Source: Burkholderiales bacterium Ga0074133
GTDB taxonomy: Bacteria > Pseudomonadota > Gammaproteobacteria > Burkholderiales > Burkholderiaceae_C
Reading direction: 5' to 3'
Assembly (NCBI GenBank): GCA_001464865.1
Contig: LNEG01000168.1
Coordinates: forward strand, 1-49,561
Length of the DNA stretch: 49,561 nt
A program made the position numbers and the translations under genes. The notes under the pieces are model-generated. The model ran no database searches and was not told the origin of the DNA. It saw only the letters and a list, made by a program, of their open reading frames with translations. Below, piece by piece: positions 1 to 8,272 of this stretch (position 1 is the first letter of the stretch; every line of letters starts with the position of its first letter).

Positions 1-1545
1 CCCTGCGGCGAGCAACCACTTCCGTCCTACGGATGCTGCGACCTCGGCCCTGTGATCCTGCCGCGCTTTGTGCGCCATGCGTTCGGCTTCGGTGGCGTGC
101 CCGCTTTCGACTTTGATGCCTTTGCAAAGGTGGTGGCGTTGCAGGTGCGGGCGCTCGACAACGTGCTGGATGTGACCTTCTGGCCGCTGCCGCAGCAGCG
201 CGAGGAATCTGCCGCCAAGCGCCGCATTGGCGTGGGCTTTACCGGCATGGGCAACGCGCTGGCCATGCTGTGCCTGCGCTACGACCAGGCCGAAGGCCGC
301 GAGATGGCGGCGCGCATTGCCCAATGCATGCGCGATGCGGCGTACACCGCGTCGGTAGCGCTGGCCACCGAGAAAGGCGCATTTCCCAAGTTCGATGCTG
401 CGCAGTACCTGGCAGAAGGCACCTTTGCCAGCCGCCTGCCCGAGCCGATCAAGGAGTCCATCCGCGAGCATGGCATCCGCAACAGCCACCTGCTGTCGAT
501 TGCGCCCACGGGCACGGTGAGCCTGGCGTTTGCCGACAACGCCTCCAATGGCATCGAGCCCCCGTTCAAGCGCAAGAAGCGCGAGTCCGACGGCAGCACC
601 ACCGAGTACGCGGTGGAAGACCATGCCTGGCGCCTGTACCGCGAGCTGGGCGGCAATGTGGATGCGCTGCCCGACTACTTCGTCTCGGCGCTGGCCATGT
701 CGGCGCAGGACCACATCGCCATGATGGAGGCGGTGCAGCCCTTTGTGGACACGGCCATCTCCAAGACGGTGAACATCCCGGCTGACTACCCGTACGACGA
801 TTTCAAGAACCTGTACATGCAGGCCTGGCAGGCGCGCCTGAAGGGCCTGGCCACGTACCGGCCCAACGCCATCCTGGGATCGGTGCTGGAAGTGCACACC
901 CCGGCGCCGGTTGCTGAAGCCGCGCCAGCGCCTGCAGCACCCGCCGCGCCCGTGGACCCGATGCGCACCGTGATCGAGAGCCGCCCGCGCGGTGGCCTGT
1001 CGGCCGTGGCTGAAAAGCTCGAATACTGGACGCAGGAAGGCCACAAGACGCTGTACCTCATCGTCTCGTTCCTGCCCGTGCCCACCGGCATCGGCAACGG
1101 CACGGTGGACCGCGCCATCGAATTCTTCATGCCCGTGGGGCAAAGCGGCGAATCGCAGCAGTGGATCACCTCCAGCATGCGCATGCTGTCGCTGGCGGCG
1201 CGTGGCGGGTTCCTGGAGCGGGCGCTGTCGGACATGCGCAAGGTGGCGTGGGACCGCGGCCCCGTGCGCCTGGGCACGCACCGCAAGGACGACGGCACCG
1301 TGGTGCCCATGTGGCACGACTCCGAAGTGGCGGCCATGGCCTATGCCATCCAGAACATCCTGGCGCGCCGGGTGTCCGACCCCGTGCAGCAGCAACTGCC
1401 GCTGGATGAGCCCCCTGCCGTGGCTGCGCCAGTGCCCCAGGCGATGGCCGGCAAGAAGTGCACCGAATGCGGCGCCCATGCGGTGATCCGCAAGGACGGC
1501 TGCGACTACTGCACGCAGTGCGGCCATCTCGGGACTTGCGGATGA
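1..1545 (+). CDS. nrdJ: Adenosylcobalamin-dependent (class II) ribonucleoside-diphosphate reductase, 3' part
   Basis: Reduces ribonucleotides to deoxyribonucleotides with a B12-generated thiyl radical, independent of oxygen. The open frame runs in from the window edge and starts inside the PCGEQPLP motif; its Cys (bases 4-6) is the family's active-site radical cysteine. About 514 residues of the C-terminal half are present. They include an Ala/Pro linker (about residues 300-320) before a C-terminal domain, and end in a CTEC...CDYCTQC cysteine cluster typical of the zinc-ribbon tail of long NrdJ proteins. The 5' half and any upstream cobalamin riboswitch lie outside the window. The family call is firm. 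Confidence 0.95.
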   Translation, partial: PCGEQPLPSYGCCDLGPVILPRFVRHAFGFGGVPAFDFDAFAKVVALQVRALDNVLDVTFWPLPQQREESAAKRRIGVGFTGMGNALAMLCLRYDQAEGREMAARIAQCMRDAAYTASVALATEKGAFPKFDAAQYLAEGTFASRLPEPIKESIREHGIRNSHLLSIAPTGTVSLAFADNASNGIEPPFKRKKRESDGSTTEYAVEDHAWRLYRELGGNVDALPDYFVSALAMSAQDHIAMMEAVQPFVDTAISKTVNIPADYPYDDFKNLYMQAWQARLKGLATYRPNAILGSVLEVHTPAPVAEAAPAPAAPAAPVDPMRTVIESRPRGGLSAVAEKLEYWTQEGHKTLYLIVSFLPVPTGIGNGTVDRAIEFFMPVGQSGESQQWITSSMRMLSLAARGGFLERALSDMRKVAWDRGPVRLGTHRKDDGTVVPMWHDSEVAAMAYAIQNILARRVSDPVQQQLPLDEPPAVAAPVPQAMAGKKCTECGAHAVIRKDGCDYCTQCGHLGTCG

Positions 1546-1600
1546 ACGCTGCCTTCCGCATGCGCATGCAGCGGGTGCCTTGCTCAATGGCGAGCAGCGC

Positions 1601-2920
1601 ATGAGCCGCACCATACCGCTTGCATCGGCCAAGCCCACGGCCAAGGCCATCGCGCAGCAGGATGCTGCCTGGCGCCCGCGCTACCTCATGCTGGCGCCGC
1701 ACCGGCTCGGGTTTTTCCTGGCCATGCTGGTGCTAGTGGCATCGGGCGGATGGTGGGCGGTGGTGCAGGTGGCGCGGTCCACCGGCTGGTGGGGCATGTA
1801 CTACGCCATGTCGCCCACCACCATCCATGCGGCGGTGATGGTGCTGGGATTCATTCCGCTGTTTTTCTCGGGCTTTTTGTTCACGGCCGGCCCCAGGTGG
1901 CTGGGTGTGGATGCGCTGCCCACACGAGCCATTGCCGCGCCGCTGGTGCTGCAGGCGCTGGGCTGGCTGCTGTGGCTGGTGGGCGCGCACTGGCGCATTG
2001 GCGCGTCGCTGGCCGGGCTGGCCCTGGCGGGGCTGGGCCTGGTGTGGATGACCGCGCTGTTTCTGGGCCGCGTGCGCGCCAGTCGGGCGGACGACCAGGT
2101 CCATGCCCGGGTGATTGCCGCCGGCTGCGCGGTGGGTTGCCTGTGTGTGGCGGGCCTGTGGCTGAGTCTGGCCTTTGGCACGCACGCGTTGTCGCGGGCG
2201 TTTATCCATTCGGCCCTGTGGGGCTTTGTCGTGGTGGTGTACGTGAGCGTGGCGCACCGCATGATTCCGTTTTTCACCTCCAGTGCCCTGCCCATGGTGC
2301 AGGCCTGGCGGCCGTTCTGGTTGCTGTGGCTGATGCTGGGCGCGGCGTTCATGCAGGTGGCGGCGGCATGGCTGGCGTGGGCTGGCGTGCCGGTGGTGGG
2401 CGCGGGCCCGCCGTGGACACTGGTGCTGGGCACGCTGCAGCTGCTGGTGGGGGGCGTGCTGGTGTGGCTGGCCTGCGTGTGGGGCCTGGTGCAAAGCCTC
2501 AAAAACCGGCTGCTGGCCATGCTGCACATCGGCTTTGGTTGGCTGGGCGTGGCGTTCGTGCTGGCGGGTGCGTCGCACTGGCTGGCCTGGGGCTTCGGCC
2601 TGGGGGTGCTGGGCCTGGGCGCTCTGCACGCGCTCACCATGGGTTGCCTGGCATCGCTGATGCTGGCCATGGTCACACGGGTTTCGTGCGGTCACAGCGG
2701 CCGCGCCCTTGTGGCCGACCGCACCGTGTGGGCGCTGTTCTGGCTGCTGCAGCTGGCTGCGCTGCTGCGCATTGGCGCCGAAGTGCCGGGCATCTTTGGC
2801 GTGGCGTGGGCCTGGCTGCTGCCCACGGCGGCCCTGCTGTGGGCGGGCACCATGGCAGTGTGGGGCGTGCGGCTGGGTGGCTGGTATGGCCGCCTGCGCG
2901 CCGATGGCCGGCCCGGCTGA
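1601..2920 (+). CDS. nnrS: NnrS family heme/copper membrane protein
   Basis: Polytopic inner-membrane protein of about 439 residues with roughly 12 hydrophobic segments. The N-terminal APHRLGFF motif, the GFIPLFFSGFLFTAGPRW segment and the later CGHSGR motif are characteristic of NnrS. In this family NnrS relieves nitric oxide stress, and the gene often sits in NO-responsive regulons. The gene starts 55 bases after nrdJ on the same strand, so co-transcription is possible. I chose ATG 1601, with a weak GGCGAG 6 bases upstream; a TTG at 1580 is an in-frame alternative adding 7 residues. No FNR or NsrR site was recognised. Confidence 0.88.
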   Translation: MSRTIPLASAKPTAKAIAQQDAAWRPRYLMLAPHRLGFFLAMLVLVASGGWWAVVQVARSTGWWGMYYAMSPTTIHAAVMVLGFIPLFFSGFLFTAGPRWLGVDALPTRAIAAPLVLQALGWLLWLVGAHWRIGASLAGLALAGLGLVWMTALFLGRVRASRADDQVHARVIAAGCAVGCLCVAGLWLSLAFGTHALSRAFIHSALWGFVVVVYVSVAHRMIPFFTSSALPMVQAWRPFWLLWLMLGAAFMQVAAAWLAWAGVPVVGAGPPWTLVLGTLQLLVGGVLVWLACVWGLVQSLKNRLLAMLHIGFGWLGVAFVLAGASHWLAWGFGLGVLGLGALHALTMGCLASLMLAMVTRVSCGHSGRALVADRTVWALFWLLQLAALLRIGAEVPGIFGVAWAWLLPTAALLWAGTMAVWGVRLGGWYGRLRADGRPG

Positions 2921-2940
2921 GTATTTTCCGAGGATCTGTA

Positions 2941-3603
2941 ATGGCTGTCATTCCCTGGCCCCTGAACCAAAGCCTGCCGGCTGCGCCCGCGGCCGAAGAC
3001 GACATCGCGGCGATGGCGGCCACGCTCATCCAGTCGCGGCAGACCATCCTGCCCAAGCGGCTGACAGCGCCCGGCCCCGCCGCGGACGAGCTGGCGCAGA
3101 TCCTGAATGCCGCGGCCCACGCGCCCGACCATGGTCAGCTGGTGCCCTGGCGCTTTGTGCTGGTGCCCGAGGCCAGCCGCCCTGCGCTGGCCGAGGTGTT
3201 TGCGCAGGCGCTGGTCGAGCGCGACCCCGCCGCCGCACCCGGGCAGATCGAGCAGGCGCGCGAGAAGGCCTTCCGCTCGCCCGTGCTGATGCTGGCGGTG
3301 GTCGACACCCAGAGCGGCGACCCCGAAGTGGACGCCGCCGAGCGGCTGGTGTCTGCCGGCTGCGCCGTGCAGAACATGCTGCTGATGGCCACGGCCCAGG
3401 GCTATGGCTCGGCGCTCACCAGCGGCAAGGCGCTCAAGTCCCACAGCCTGCGGGCGCTGTTCCAGGTAGCACCGACCGAGCAGGCGCTGTGCTTCATCAG
3501 CATCGGCACCGTGCAGTCGCGCAAGGCGGCCCGCGCCCGGCCTGCCGTGCGCCGCTACGTGAGCACGCTGGACGCACGCCGTGGCGTGGTGCCCGGGTTT
3601 TGA
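2941..3603 (+). CDS. Nitroreductase family protein
   Basis: Predicted FMN-dependent NAD(P)H oxidoreductase of 220 residues, the usual length for the family. An N-terminal helix carrying SRQTILPKRL precedes the HAPDHGQLVPWRFVLV segment, the FMN/substrate loop seen in YdjA-like nitroreductases. The central GCAVQNMLLMATAQGYGSALTSG block is the helix-turn conserved at the dimer interface. ATG 2941 is preceded by GAGGAT five bases upstream and lies 20 bases after nnrS, so the two are probably co-transcribed. Substrate unknown. Confidence 0.9.
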   Translation: MAVIPWPLNQSLPAAPAAEDDIAAMAATLIQSRQTILPKRLTAPGPAADELAQILNAAAHAPDHGQLVPWRFVLVPEASRPALAEVFAQALVERDPAAAPGQIEQAREKAFRSPVLMLAVVDTQSGDPEVDAAERLVSAGCAVQNMLLMATAQGYGSALTSGKALKSHSLRALFQVAPTEQALCFISIGTVQSRKAARARPAVRRYVSTLDARRGVVPGF

Positions 3604-3716
3604 TTCCCACAGCTTCTTGATGGGCTGCGCCCACCCGCCTTGTGCGACCTTTTACGGTCCGTGCCGCGCGCACAGGCACACCGACATACCTTTGACTTCG
3701 ATTGTGAGACCCTGAG

Positions 3717-4130
3717 ATGGAAATTGCCAGCTTTGACGACCTGCTGACTGCTGCCCGCCAGCAGCCCGAACCCCAGCGCCTGCTGTTTGTGTTCGCCGCG
3801 GCCGAGCTGCCCGACGATGCCACCCCCGCCCAGCGCGCGCGGTTCGAGGCCGGGCAGGGCGGCGCCCTGGTGCCACGAATGTGCGTGGACAAGATGCCGC
3901 AGGAACTCGCTTCGTTTGCCACGCTGGTGGACGAAGCACAGCAGTTCACCGCCCCCGGTCACGACTGGACCATCGTGTTTGCCGCAGCCATGTCGGGCAC
4001 ACTCAACAAGGCCCCCACCAGCGCCGACGCCGAGGCCCCGCTGCAGCGCATGGTCGACGCCATCAAGGGCGGCGCGCACGGCGCCTACATTCCGTTTGAC
4101 CGCAGCGGGCAGCCGGTGCGGTTTGGCTGA
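3717..4130 (+). CDS. Small conserved Burkholderiales protein of unknown function
   Basis: Soluble 137-residue acidic protein with no signal peptide or membrane segment. It begins MEIASFDDLL and carries a conserved-looking LLFVFAAAELPDDAT block, GGALVPRMCVDK, and a C-terminal AYIPFDRSGQPV. From memory, homologues in Comamonadaceae carry the product name ribonucleotide reductase subunit alpha. I see no reductase motif, so I treat that name as propagated, perhaps from proximity to nrdJ. The stop is 10 bases before the hemerythrin gene, so the two are likely co-transcribed. Confidence 0.8.
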   Translation: MEIASFDDLLTAARQQPEPQRLLFVFAAAELPDDATPAQRARFEAGQGGALVPRMCVDKMPQELASFATLVDEAQQFTAPGHDWTIVFAAAMSGTLNKAPTSADAEAPLQRMVDAIKGGAHGAYIPFDRSGQPVRFG

Positions 4131-4140
4131 GGGCCGCACG

Positions 4141-4704
4141 ATGGCCTCCAGCCCCGGCGCGCCCGCGCGCCACCTGCCCGGCTTCAGCACGCCGGCCGTC
4201 GGCTTTGACGAGCCCTTTGCCATGCTGCAGGCCTGCCATGAACGCGTGCAGCGCACGCTCGACTTGCTGACGCGCCTGCGCGACCACGTGCAAAGCCATG
4301 GCGCCGATCAGTCTGCCCGCGATGCCGCCCGCGACGTGCTGCGCTATTTCGACATCGCTGCGCCGCTGCACCACCAGGACGAGGAGCTGCACGTGTTCCC
4401 GCTGCTGCTGGCGCAGGGGTCGGCCACGATGCAGGCACTGGTCGAGCGTCTGCAGGACGACCACCGCCACATGGCCGCCGACTGGGCCGCCGCGCGCCTG
4501 CCGCTGCAGCAGCTGGTGAGCGGCGAGGCCACAGCGTTCACCCCCGGCGACGACGTGGCCATGGACCGGTTCGCCCGGCGCTATGCCGACCACATCGCGG
4601 CGGAGGAGGGCAGTGCCTACCCCGCTGCCGAGGCGCTGCTGGCCCCCCGTGCACTCGCTGGCATGGGGCAGGAAATGGCCGGGCGGCGCGGTGCAGGTGG
4701 ATAG
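4141..4704 (+). CDS. Hemerythrin domain-containing protein
   Basis: Predicted four-helix hemerythrin-like protein of 187 residues. Metal-ligand-type motifs appear in order: ACHERVQ near residue 37, a central HHQDEELHVFPLL (about residues 78-90), a DDHRHM motif near 105, and a C-terminal DHIAAEEGSAYPAAE. The HxxxE and HHxxEE spacing fits a non-heme diiron site binding O2 or NO. Its position after nnrS suggests a role in NO or oxidative stress. ATG 4141 follows the preceding gene by 10 bases. The TAG stop lies inside a dispersed repeat (4701-4740), so the C-terminus may have been set by that insertion. Confidence 0.87.
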   Translation: MASSPGAPARHLPGFSTPAVGFDEPFAMLQACHERVQRTLDLLTRLRDHVQSHGADQSARDAARDVLRYFDIAAPLHHQDEELHVFPLLLAQGSATMQALVERLQDDHRHMAADWAAARLPLQQLVSGEATAFTPGDDVAMDRFARRYADHIAAEEGSAYPAAEALLAPRALAGMGQEMAGRRGAGG

Positions 4705-4740
4705 CTATTAAATTGATAGCAATGAGGGCAAATAGCACTA
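4701..4740. repeat. Dispersed GCTAT/ATAGC-type intergenic repeat, copy 1
   Basis: AT-rich segment in GC-rich surroundings, containing GATAGCTATT, AAATTGATAGCAAT and AAATAGCACTAGCACC. Its reverse complement shares TTGCTATnAATTnnATAGC with the copy at 15201-15240. This type of short repeat is common between genes in Comamonadaceae, from memory. It overlaps the stop codon of the hemerythrin gene. Confidence 0.6.
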
Positions 4741-4753
4741 GCACCTGAGACTG

Positions 4754-4776
4754 TTTTGGCCTGTTTTTGGCCAAAA
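4754..4776 (+). terminator. Inverted repeat downstream of hemerythrin gene
   Basis: TTTTGGCC, a 7-base spacer of mostly T, then GGCCAAAA: an exact 8-base inverted repeat 50 bases after the stop. It could act as a terminator in either direction, or be part of the adjacent dispersed repeat. There is no strong U tract after the stem on the plus strand. Confidence 0.35.
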
Positions 4777-5145
4777 ATGCCTGTCCCGGGCTGTCGGGCG
4801 ACGCCCTGCAGCGGGGCCCGCGCACGCCGCCTGCCCGGCACGCGTCACCCGTCGTTTGCCTTCATCCTCCCGGATCGGCAGACACACAGCCGCTTCTCGT
4901 GATGCGTTGGCCAGTTGCGGGGAGGCTGCGGTCGGTGCACCGGGCAGGCGCTCGCGGGCCAGGCACGTCCCGTCGGGTGCCGCCGGTACCGGCGGCTTCC
5001 TGGCGCCGATCCGTTGGCAAGGCCGCCTTTGCCCTCCGGCGATGGCTGCCGTATCGCCTTGGCACACAGGTACGCCGCGGAGTCTGCGCGCTGGACCGAT
5101 ACTCGGGTGCTGTTGCCAACGGGTCTGGGGTACGTCAGCCGTTTG
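4777..5145. other. Gap without a recognised gene
   Basis: With the preceding repeats this makes about 440 bases between the hemerythrin gene and the AbrB-family gene. Both strands have open frames here, but none has a recognisable protein, a good ribosome binding site or convincing codon use. The promoter for the AbrB-family gene must lie here or just downstream. A decayed gene cannot be excluded. Confidence 0.4.
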
Positions 5146-6273
5146 GTGGCTGCCTGCCCTGTCCGATTCCGTCCCTTCGCCTTGACCTTCTTCGCTCGCC
5201 TTCCCTTCGCCGTCCGTGTTCTGGCCACCCTGGCGCTGGCGTGGGCCGCTGCAGCCGCCTGTGTGGCGCTGAACACGCCGTTGCCCTGGATGATCGGCCC
5301 GCTGCTGGCCACCTCGCTGGTATCCATTGCCGGCGGGCCGACGGAGAGCTGGGGCCCGCTGCGCAACGCAGGCCAGTGGACCATCGGCGCAGCGCTGGGG
5401 CTGTACTTCACGCCCGAGGTGGTGGCGCTGGTGGGTGGCCTGTGGTGGGCCATCGTGCTGGGCATTGCCTGGGCGCTGCTGCTGGGCTGGCTGTTTGGCG
5501 CGTGGCTGTACCGCGTGCACGCCCCGCGCATGCACGGCGTACCCGCGCCCATGATGCGCGCCACCAGCTACTTTGCCGGGGCCATCGGCGCGGCGTCCGA
5601 GATGACACTGCTGTCCGAACGCGAGGGCGCCCGCACCGACCTGGTGGCCGCCAGCCACAGCCTGCGGCTGCTCATCGTCACCGTGACCATCCCGTTTGCG
5701 CTGCAGTGGAGCGGCCTGCACGGGCTGGACATCCTGCCGCCCACGCTGCGCGTGGTGAACTGGCCCTGGCTGGCGCTGATGGTTGTGCTGACGGGCGCCG
5801 GCGCCCTGCTGATGGACCGCCTGGGCCGCGCCAATCCGTGGTTCATGGGGGCGATGCTCGTGTCCATGGCGCTCACCGTGGCCGGGCTCAGCCTGTCGGC
5901 GGTGCCGCAGCCGCTGGTGAACGCTGCGCAACTGGTGATCGGCGTCAGTTTGGGGGTACGGTTCCGTGCAGACTTCTTGCGCACCGCGCCCCGCTGGCTG
6001 GCATCGGTGGCCGTGGGCACGCTGGGGCTCATGGCCATCTGCGCCGCGTTTGCCGGCGCGCTGGCCTGGGCCACGGGCCTGCCGTGGGTCACGCTGCTGC
6101 TGGGCACATCCCCCGGCGGCATCACCGAAATGGCCATCACCGCCAAGGTGCTGCAGCTGGGCGTGCCGGTGGTGACCGCATTCCAGGTATGCCGCCTGAT
6201 CGCCGTGCTGATGCTGGTGGACCCGCTGTACCGCAGGATTTACCCGCCAGCGGCCGCTGGCTCCGGGACCTAG
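5146..6273 (+). CDS. AbrB family (duplication-type) membrane protein
   Basis: Integral membrane protein of about 375 residues with two similar halves of hydrophobic segments, as in the bacterial AbrB-duplication family (Pfam name AbrB, TIGR03082-type). These are often mislabelled as transcriptional regulator or ammonia monooxygenase. LPWMIGPLLATS in the first half and NPWFMGAMLVS in the second show the repeat. GTSPGGITEMAITAKVL is the conserved C-terminal block. Function is unknown; transport has been suggested. The start is uncertain: GTG 5146 is used because typical members begin shortly before the first hydrophobic segment; TTG 5143 and TTG 5182 are alternatives, and the frame stays open upstream to 4915. 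Confidence 0.82.
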   Translation: MAACPVRFRPFALTFFARLPFAVRVLATLALAWAAAAACVALNTPLPWMIGPLLATSLVSIAGGPTESWGPLRNAGQWTIGAALGLYFTPEVVALVGGLWWAIVLGIAWALLLGWLFGAWLYRVHAPRMHGVPAPMMRATSYFAGAIGAASEMTLLSEREGARTDLVAASHSLRLLIVTVTIPFALQWSGLHGLDILPPTLRVVNWPWLALMVVLTGAGALLMDRLGRANPWFMGAMLVSMALTVAGLSLSAVPQPLVNAAQLVIGVSLGVRFRADFLRTAPRWLASVAVGTLGLMAICAAFAGALAWATGLPWVTLLLGTSPGGITEMAITAKVLQLGVPVVTAFQVCRLIAVLMLVDPLYRRIYPPAAAGSGT

Positions 6274-6355
6274 ACTGGGGCAAGCCCCTTCGAAACCGGC
6301 ACTGCGTCATCGCGAGGGACGACGAGCAAGGGCCGCCCCGCAGCGAAGTCGTCGT

Positions 6356-6391
6356 CCCCCTGGGGGGAAGGCGCGCAGCGCCTCAGGGGGG
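6356..6391. repeat. Dispersed GC-rich hairpin repeat, copy A
   Basis: CCCCCTGGGGGGAAGGCGC, gca, GCGCCTCAGGGGG can fold into a long imperfect stem. It lies 2 bases after the DUF3567 stop (minus strand) and 80 bases after the AbrB-family stop (plus strand), so it may end transcription from both sides. The same element occurs in reverse orientation at 18806-18841. Confidence 0.6.
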
Positions 6392-6393
6392 AG

Positions 6394-6696
6394 TCAGTGC
6401 ACCACAACCGGGTTCTGCGCCAGCCCCGCATAGCGGTCCAGCGCATCTTCCACTTCTTCCTGGGTGGGCGTGTCGCGTTGCCAGGCCAGGATCTGCTCCT
6501 GGAACATCTCTGCCCACGAGCCGTCGAGGTACACCTCTTTGCCCGATCGCTTGTCCACGATTTCAAAGCCGTGGCGTGCGAGCTGGGGAACGGCAGGTGC
6601 GGTGTCGTTGAGCGCCTGGCGACTCGCCGTGGCCTGCACGGCATCGGGCAGCATGTGGACCACCACGAAGGATTCTGAGTCGTAGAGCATGTGCAT
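6394..6696 (-). CDS. DUF3567 domain-containing protein
   Basis: Small soluble protein of 100 residues, no signal peptide. It begins MHMLYDSESFVVVHM and continues with RHGFEIVDKRSGKEVYLDG and a C-terminal TQEEVEDALDRYAGL. This matches the DUF3567 pattern of betaproteobacteria: an N-terminal M-x-Y-S strand, the GFEIVDK block and an acidic helix. Function is unknown. ATG 6696 was chosen because AAGGGG lies 6 bases upstream; upstream in-frame starts lack such a site. The gene is convergent with the AbrB-family gene, with hairpin repeat A between them. Confidence 0.85.
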   Translation of the reverse strand: MHMLYDSESFVVVHMLPDAVQATASRQALNDTAPAVPQLARHGFEIVDKRSGKEVYLDGSWAEMFQEQILAWQRDTPTQEEVEDALDRYAGLAQNPVVVH

Positions 6697-7056
6697 CGTG
6701 TTCCCCTTGTCGATATGGAGCATGTGGCGGTCCGGCGCAATGGCGCAAGGTTGCACGCACGCTATGAATGTCAGATGACAGCGGGTGTGCGGAGTTCAAG
6801 CCCCGGGGCAGCTGGCGCAACTGTCTGGCGTGGCGGTGACGTGGTGTCCTACCTGCCAGGATCTTCGGGCTGCCAGCCCCGCTGCACGGGGTTTTGCATC
6901 CTGCCGATGCAGTATTTCACGAAAAGCGCAGTCCGTCCGGGTCGGGGGGATATGTGCAAGGGGTGCGGCGCCGGCACAACAGTGCGTGAAGCCGTCTGCC
7001 GGCTGGTCGCGGCCCGCTCCGTGTCACCCCCCCCCATGGCAAGGAGGCAAGCGAAA
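6697..7056. other. Gap without a recognised gene
   Basis: 360 bases between the DUF3567 start and the DUF3108 stop, both on the minus strand. It should hold the DUF3567 promoter. A CCCCG-ctgca-CGGGG hairpin followed by TTTT (6877-6895) has the form of a weak plus-strand terminator, but no plus-strand gene leads into it. A run of nine C residues lies at about 7026-7034. No protein was recognised. Confidence 0.4.
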
Positions 7057-8259
7057 TCAGGGCGTGGTGCGGCTGCGAAGCTGCAGATCGGCGAAGTCGC
7101 CGTTGGCCTGTGTGATGCGGATGCGCACGGGCAGGTAGCCCAGCGCGGGCGCCACCCACAGCTCGGCCTTCTGGTCGTAGTCCTTGCGCGGCAGCCGCTG
7201 CAGCTTGAGGGCCTCGGTAGGCCCGGCGGGCAGGTCCAGGGTTTCGGTGGCTTCCACGCTGAAGGTCCACCGGTCGGCGCTGCGGGCGCTCACGGTGGTC
7301 AGCGTGATGTGCGTGCCTGGCACAAACCGGCCCGGGTCGGCCGCCAGCAGGGCGCCAAGCTGAATGAACACGCTGAGCCGGTCTTGCGTGCCCGGCCCCA
7401 GGGCGGCCTCGGGCGTGTTCGCGCTGAAGATCACGCGGCCCTTGGCGTAGTCAAAGTGCGCCGCTTGCTCGCTGCGCGACTTGTCGGAAAACCGATCGGG
7501 CAACAGCCCCTGGCTGCTGATGGTGCCCACGCTGCGCTGCGCGCGGCTGCCCACCAAAAATGCGCTGATCTCCTGCCTGGCTTCATAGCGGGCGCCGTCG
7601 TGCTGCCACAGCAGCTCTGCGCGGGCGTTGTAGGCAAACTTCTTGGCCTGGCCGCTCACATCAAAGGCCAGCCGCGCGGGCGGCGGCAGGCGGGCAGGGG
7701 GCGGTGCCGAGCTGGTGCTGCGGCCGGGGCCATCGCCCGGCGGGCTGATGTCCACGCCAGCGCCGGCGGATGTGTCTGCGCTGGCAGGCGACGGGGCGGA
7801 GGCAGGTGCAGGTGCCGCCTGCGCCACCGGGCCCGATGCGGCCGACGCGGGGGCCAGCGGGCTAGGGGCTGCCGCCGTGCCAGTGTCTGTCTGCGCGGCT
7901 GCAGCCACATCGGTGTCTGCAAGGGGCTGCGCGGATTCGCCGCTGCCATCGGTTGCTGCGGCGGGCGCTGTGTCTGCCTGGGCGCTGTCGGCGGGTGCGG
8001 GCTGCCTGGCTGTGGCGGCCGGCTGTCGGGGGGCCGGGCGTGCGGCGGGTGCCGGGCGCTGTGGCGCGCGCGCTGATATCTGGGCTGCCGGCGCGGCAGG
8101 CGGCGGCGAGGCTGGTGGGGCGGCCGCGATGCTGCGGGTGCTGAAGACCTTGCCCGCGGGCTGCGGCGCGTGGTCCCACCCCAGCGACACCCCGCCCAGC
8201 ACCAGCCAGTGCAGGGCCAGCACGATGGCGGTGATCAGGAATAGGGTGCGCCGTGGCAC
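7057..8259 (-). CDS. DUF3108 domain-containing protein with proline/alanine-rich linker
   Basis: Predicted envelope protein of 400 residues. An N-terminal hydrophobic segment (TLFLITAIVLALHWLVLGG, about residues 5-23) acts as an anchor or uncleaved signal. Then comes a roughly 170-residue Ala/Pro-rich low-complexity linker, and from about residue 200 a folded DUF3108 domain (AFDVSGQAKKFAYNARAELLWQ ... LGYLPVRIRIT). The layout resembles a membrane-tethered periplasmic domain. GTG 8259 is inferred as start because the IclR gene ends only 13 bases upstream and the frame before it overlaps that gene. Function unknown; the domain is beta-rich in related structures. Confidence 0.82.
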   Translation of the reverse strand: MPRRTLFLITAIVLALHWLVLGGVSLGWDHAPQPAGKVFSTRSIAAAPPASPPPAAPAAQISARAPQRPAPAARPAPRQPAATARQPAPADSAQADTAPAAATDGSGESAQPLADTDVAAAAQTDTGTAAAPSPLAPASAASGPVAQAAPAPASAPSPASADTSAGAGVDISPPGDGPGRSTSSAPPPARLPPPARLAFDVSGQAKKFAYNARAELLWQHDGARYEARQEISAFLVGSRAQRSVGTISSQGLLPDRFSDKSRSEQAAHFDYAKGRVIFSANTPEAALGPGTQDRLSVFIQLGALLAADPGRFVPGTHITLTTVSARSADRWTFSVEATETLDLPAGPTEALKLQRLPRKDYDQKAELWVAPALGYLPVRIRITQANGDFADLQLRSRTTP

Positions 8260-8272
8260 AGAGCGCGGGCGG

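Noticed and set aside
1733-2695. Long minus-strand open frame opposite nnrS
   Set aside because: His/Gln-rich shadow of Leu/Val/Trp codons on the coding strand; no start signal or family.
4777-5145. Cobalamin or other riboswitch in the gap before the AbrB-family gene
   Set aside because: I looked for the B12 box and the conserved core on both strands and found no convincing match.
4738-5931. Long minus-strand open frame of 397 codons across the AbrB-family gene
   Set aside because: Gln/His/Arg/Gly-rich composition typical of the antisense of a GC-rich membrane protein gene; no motif.
6877-6895. Plus-strand terminator CCCCG-ctgca-CGGGG-TTTT
   Set aside because: No plus-strand gene leads into it; the stem is only 5 bases, so chance is likely.
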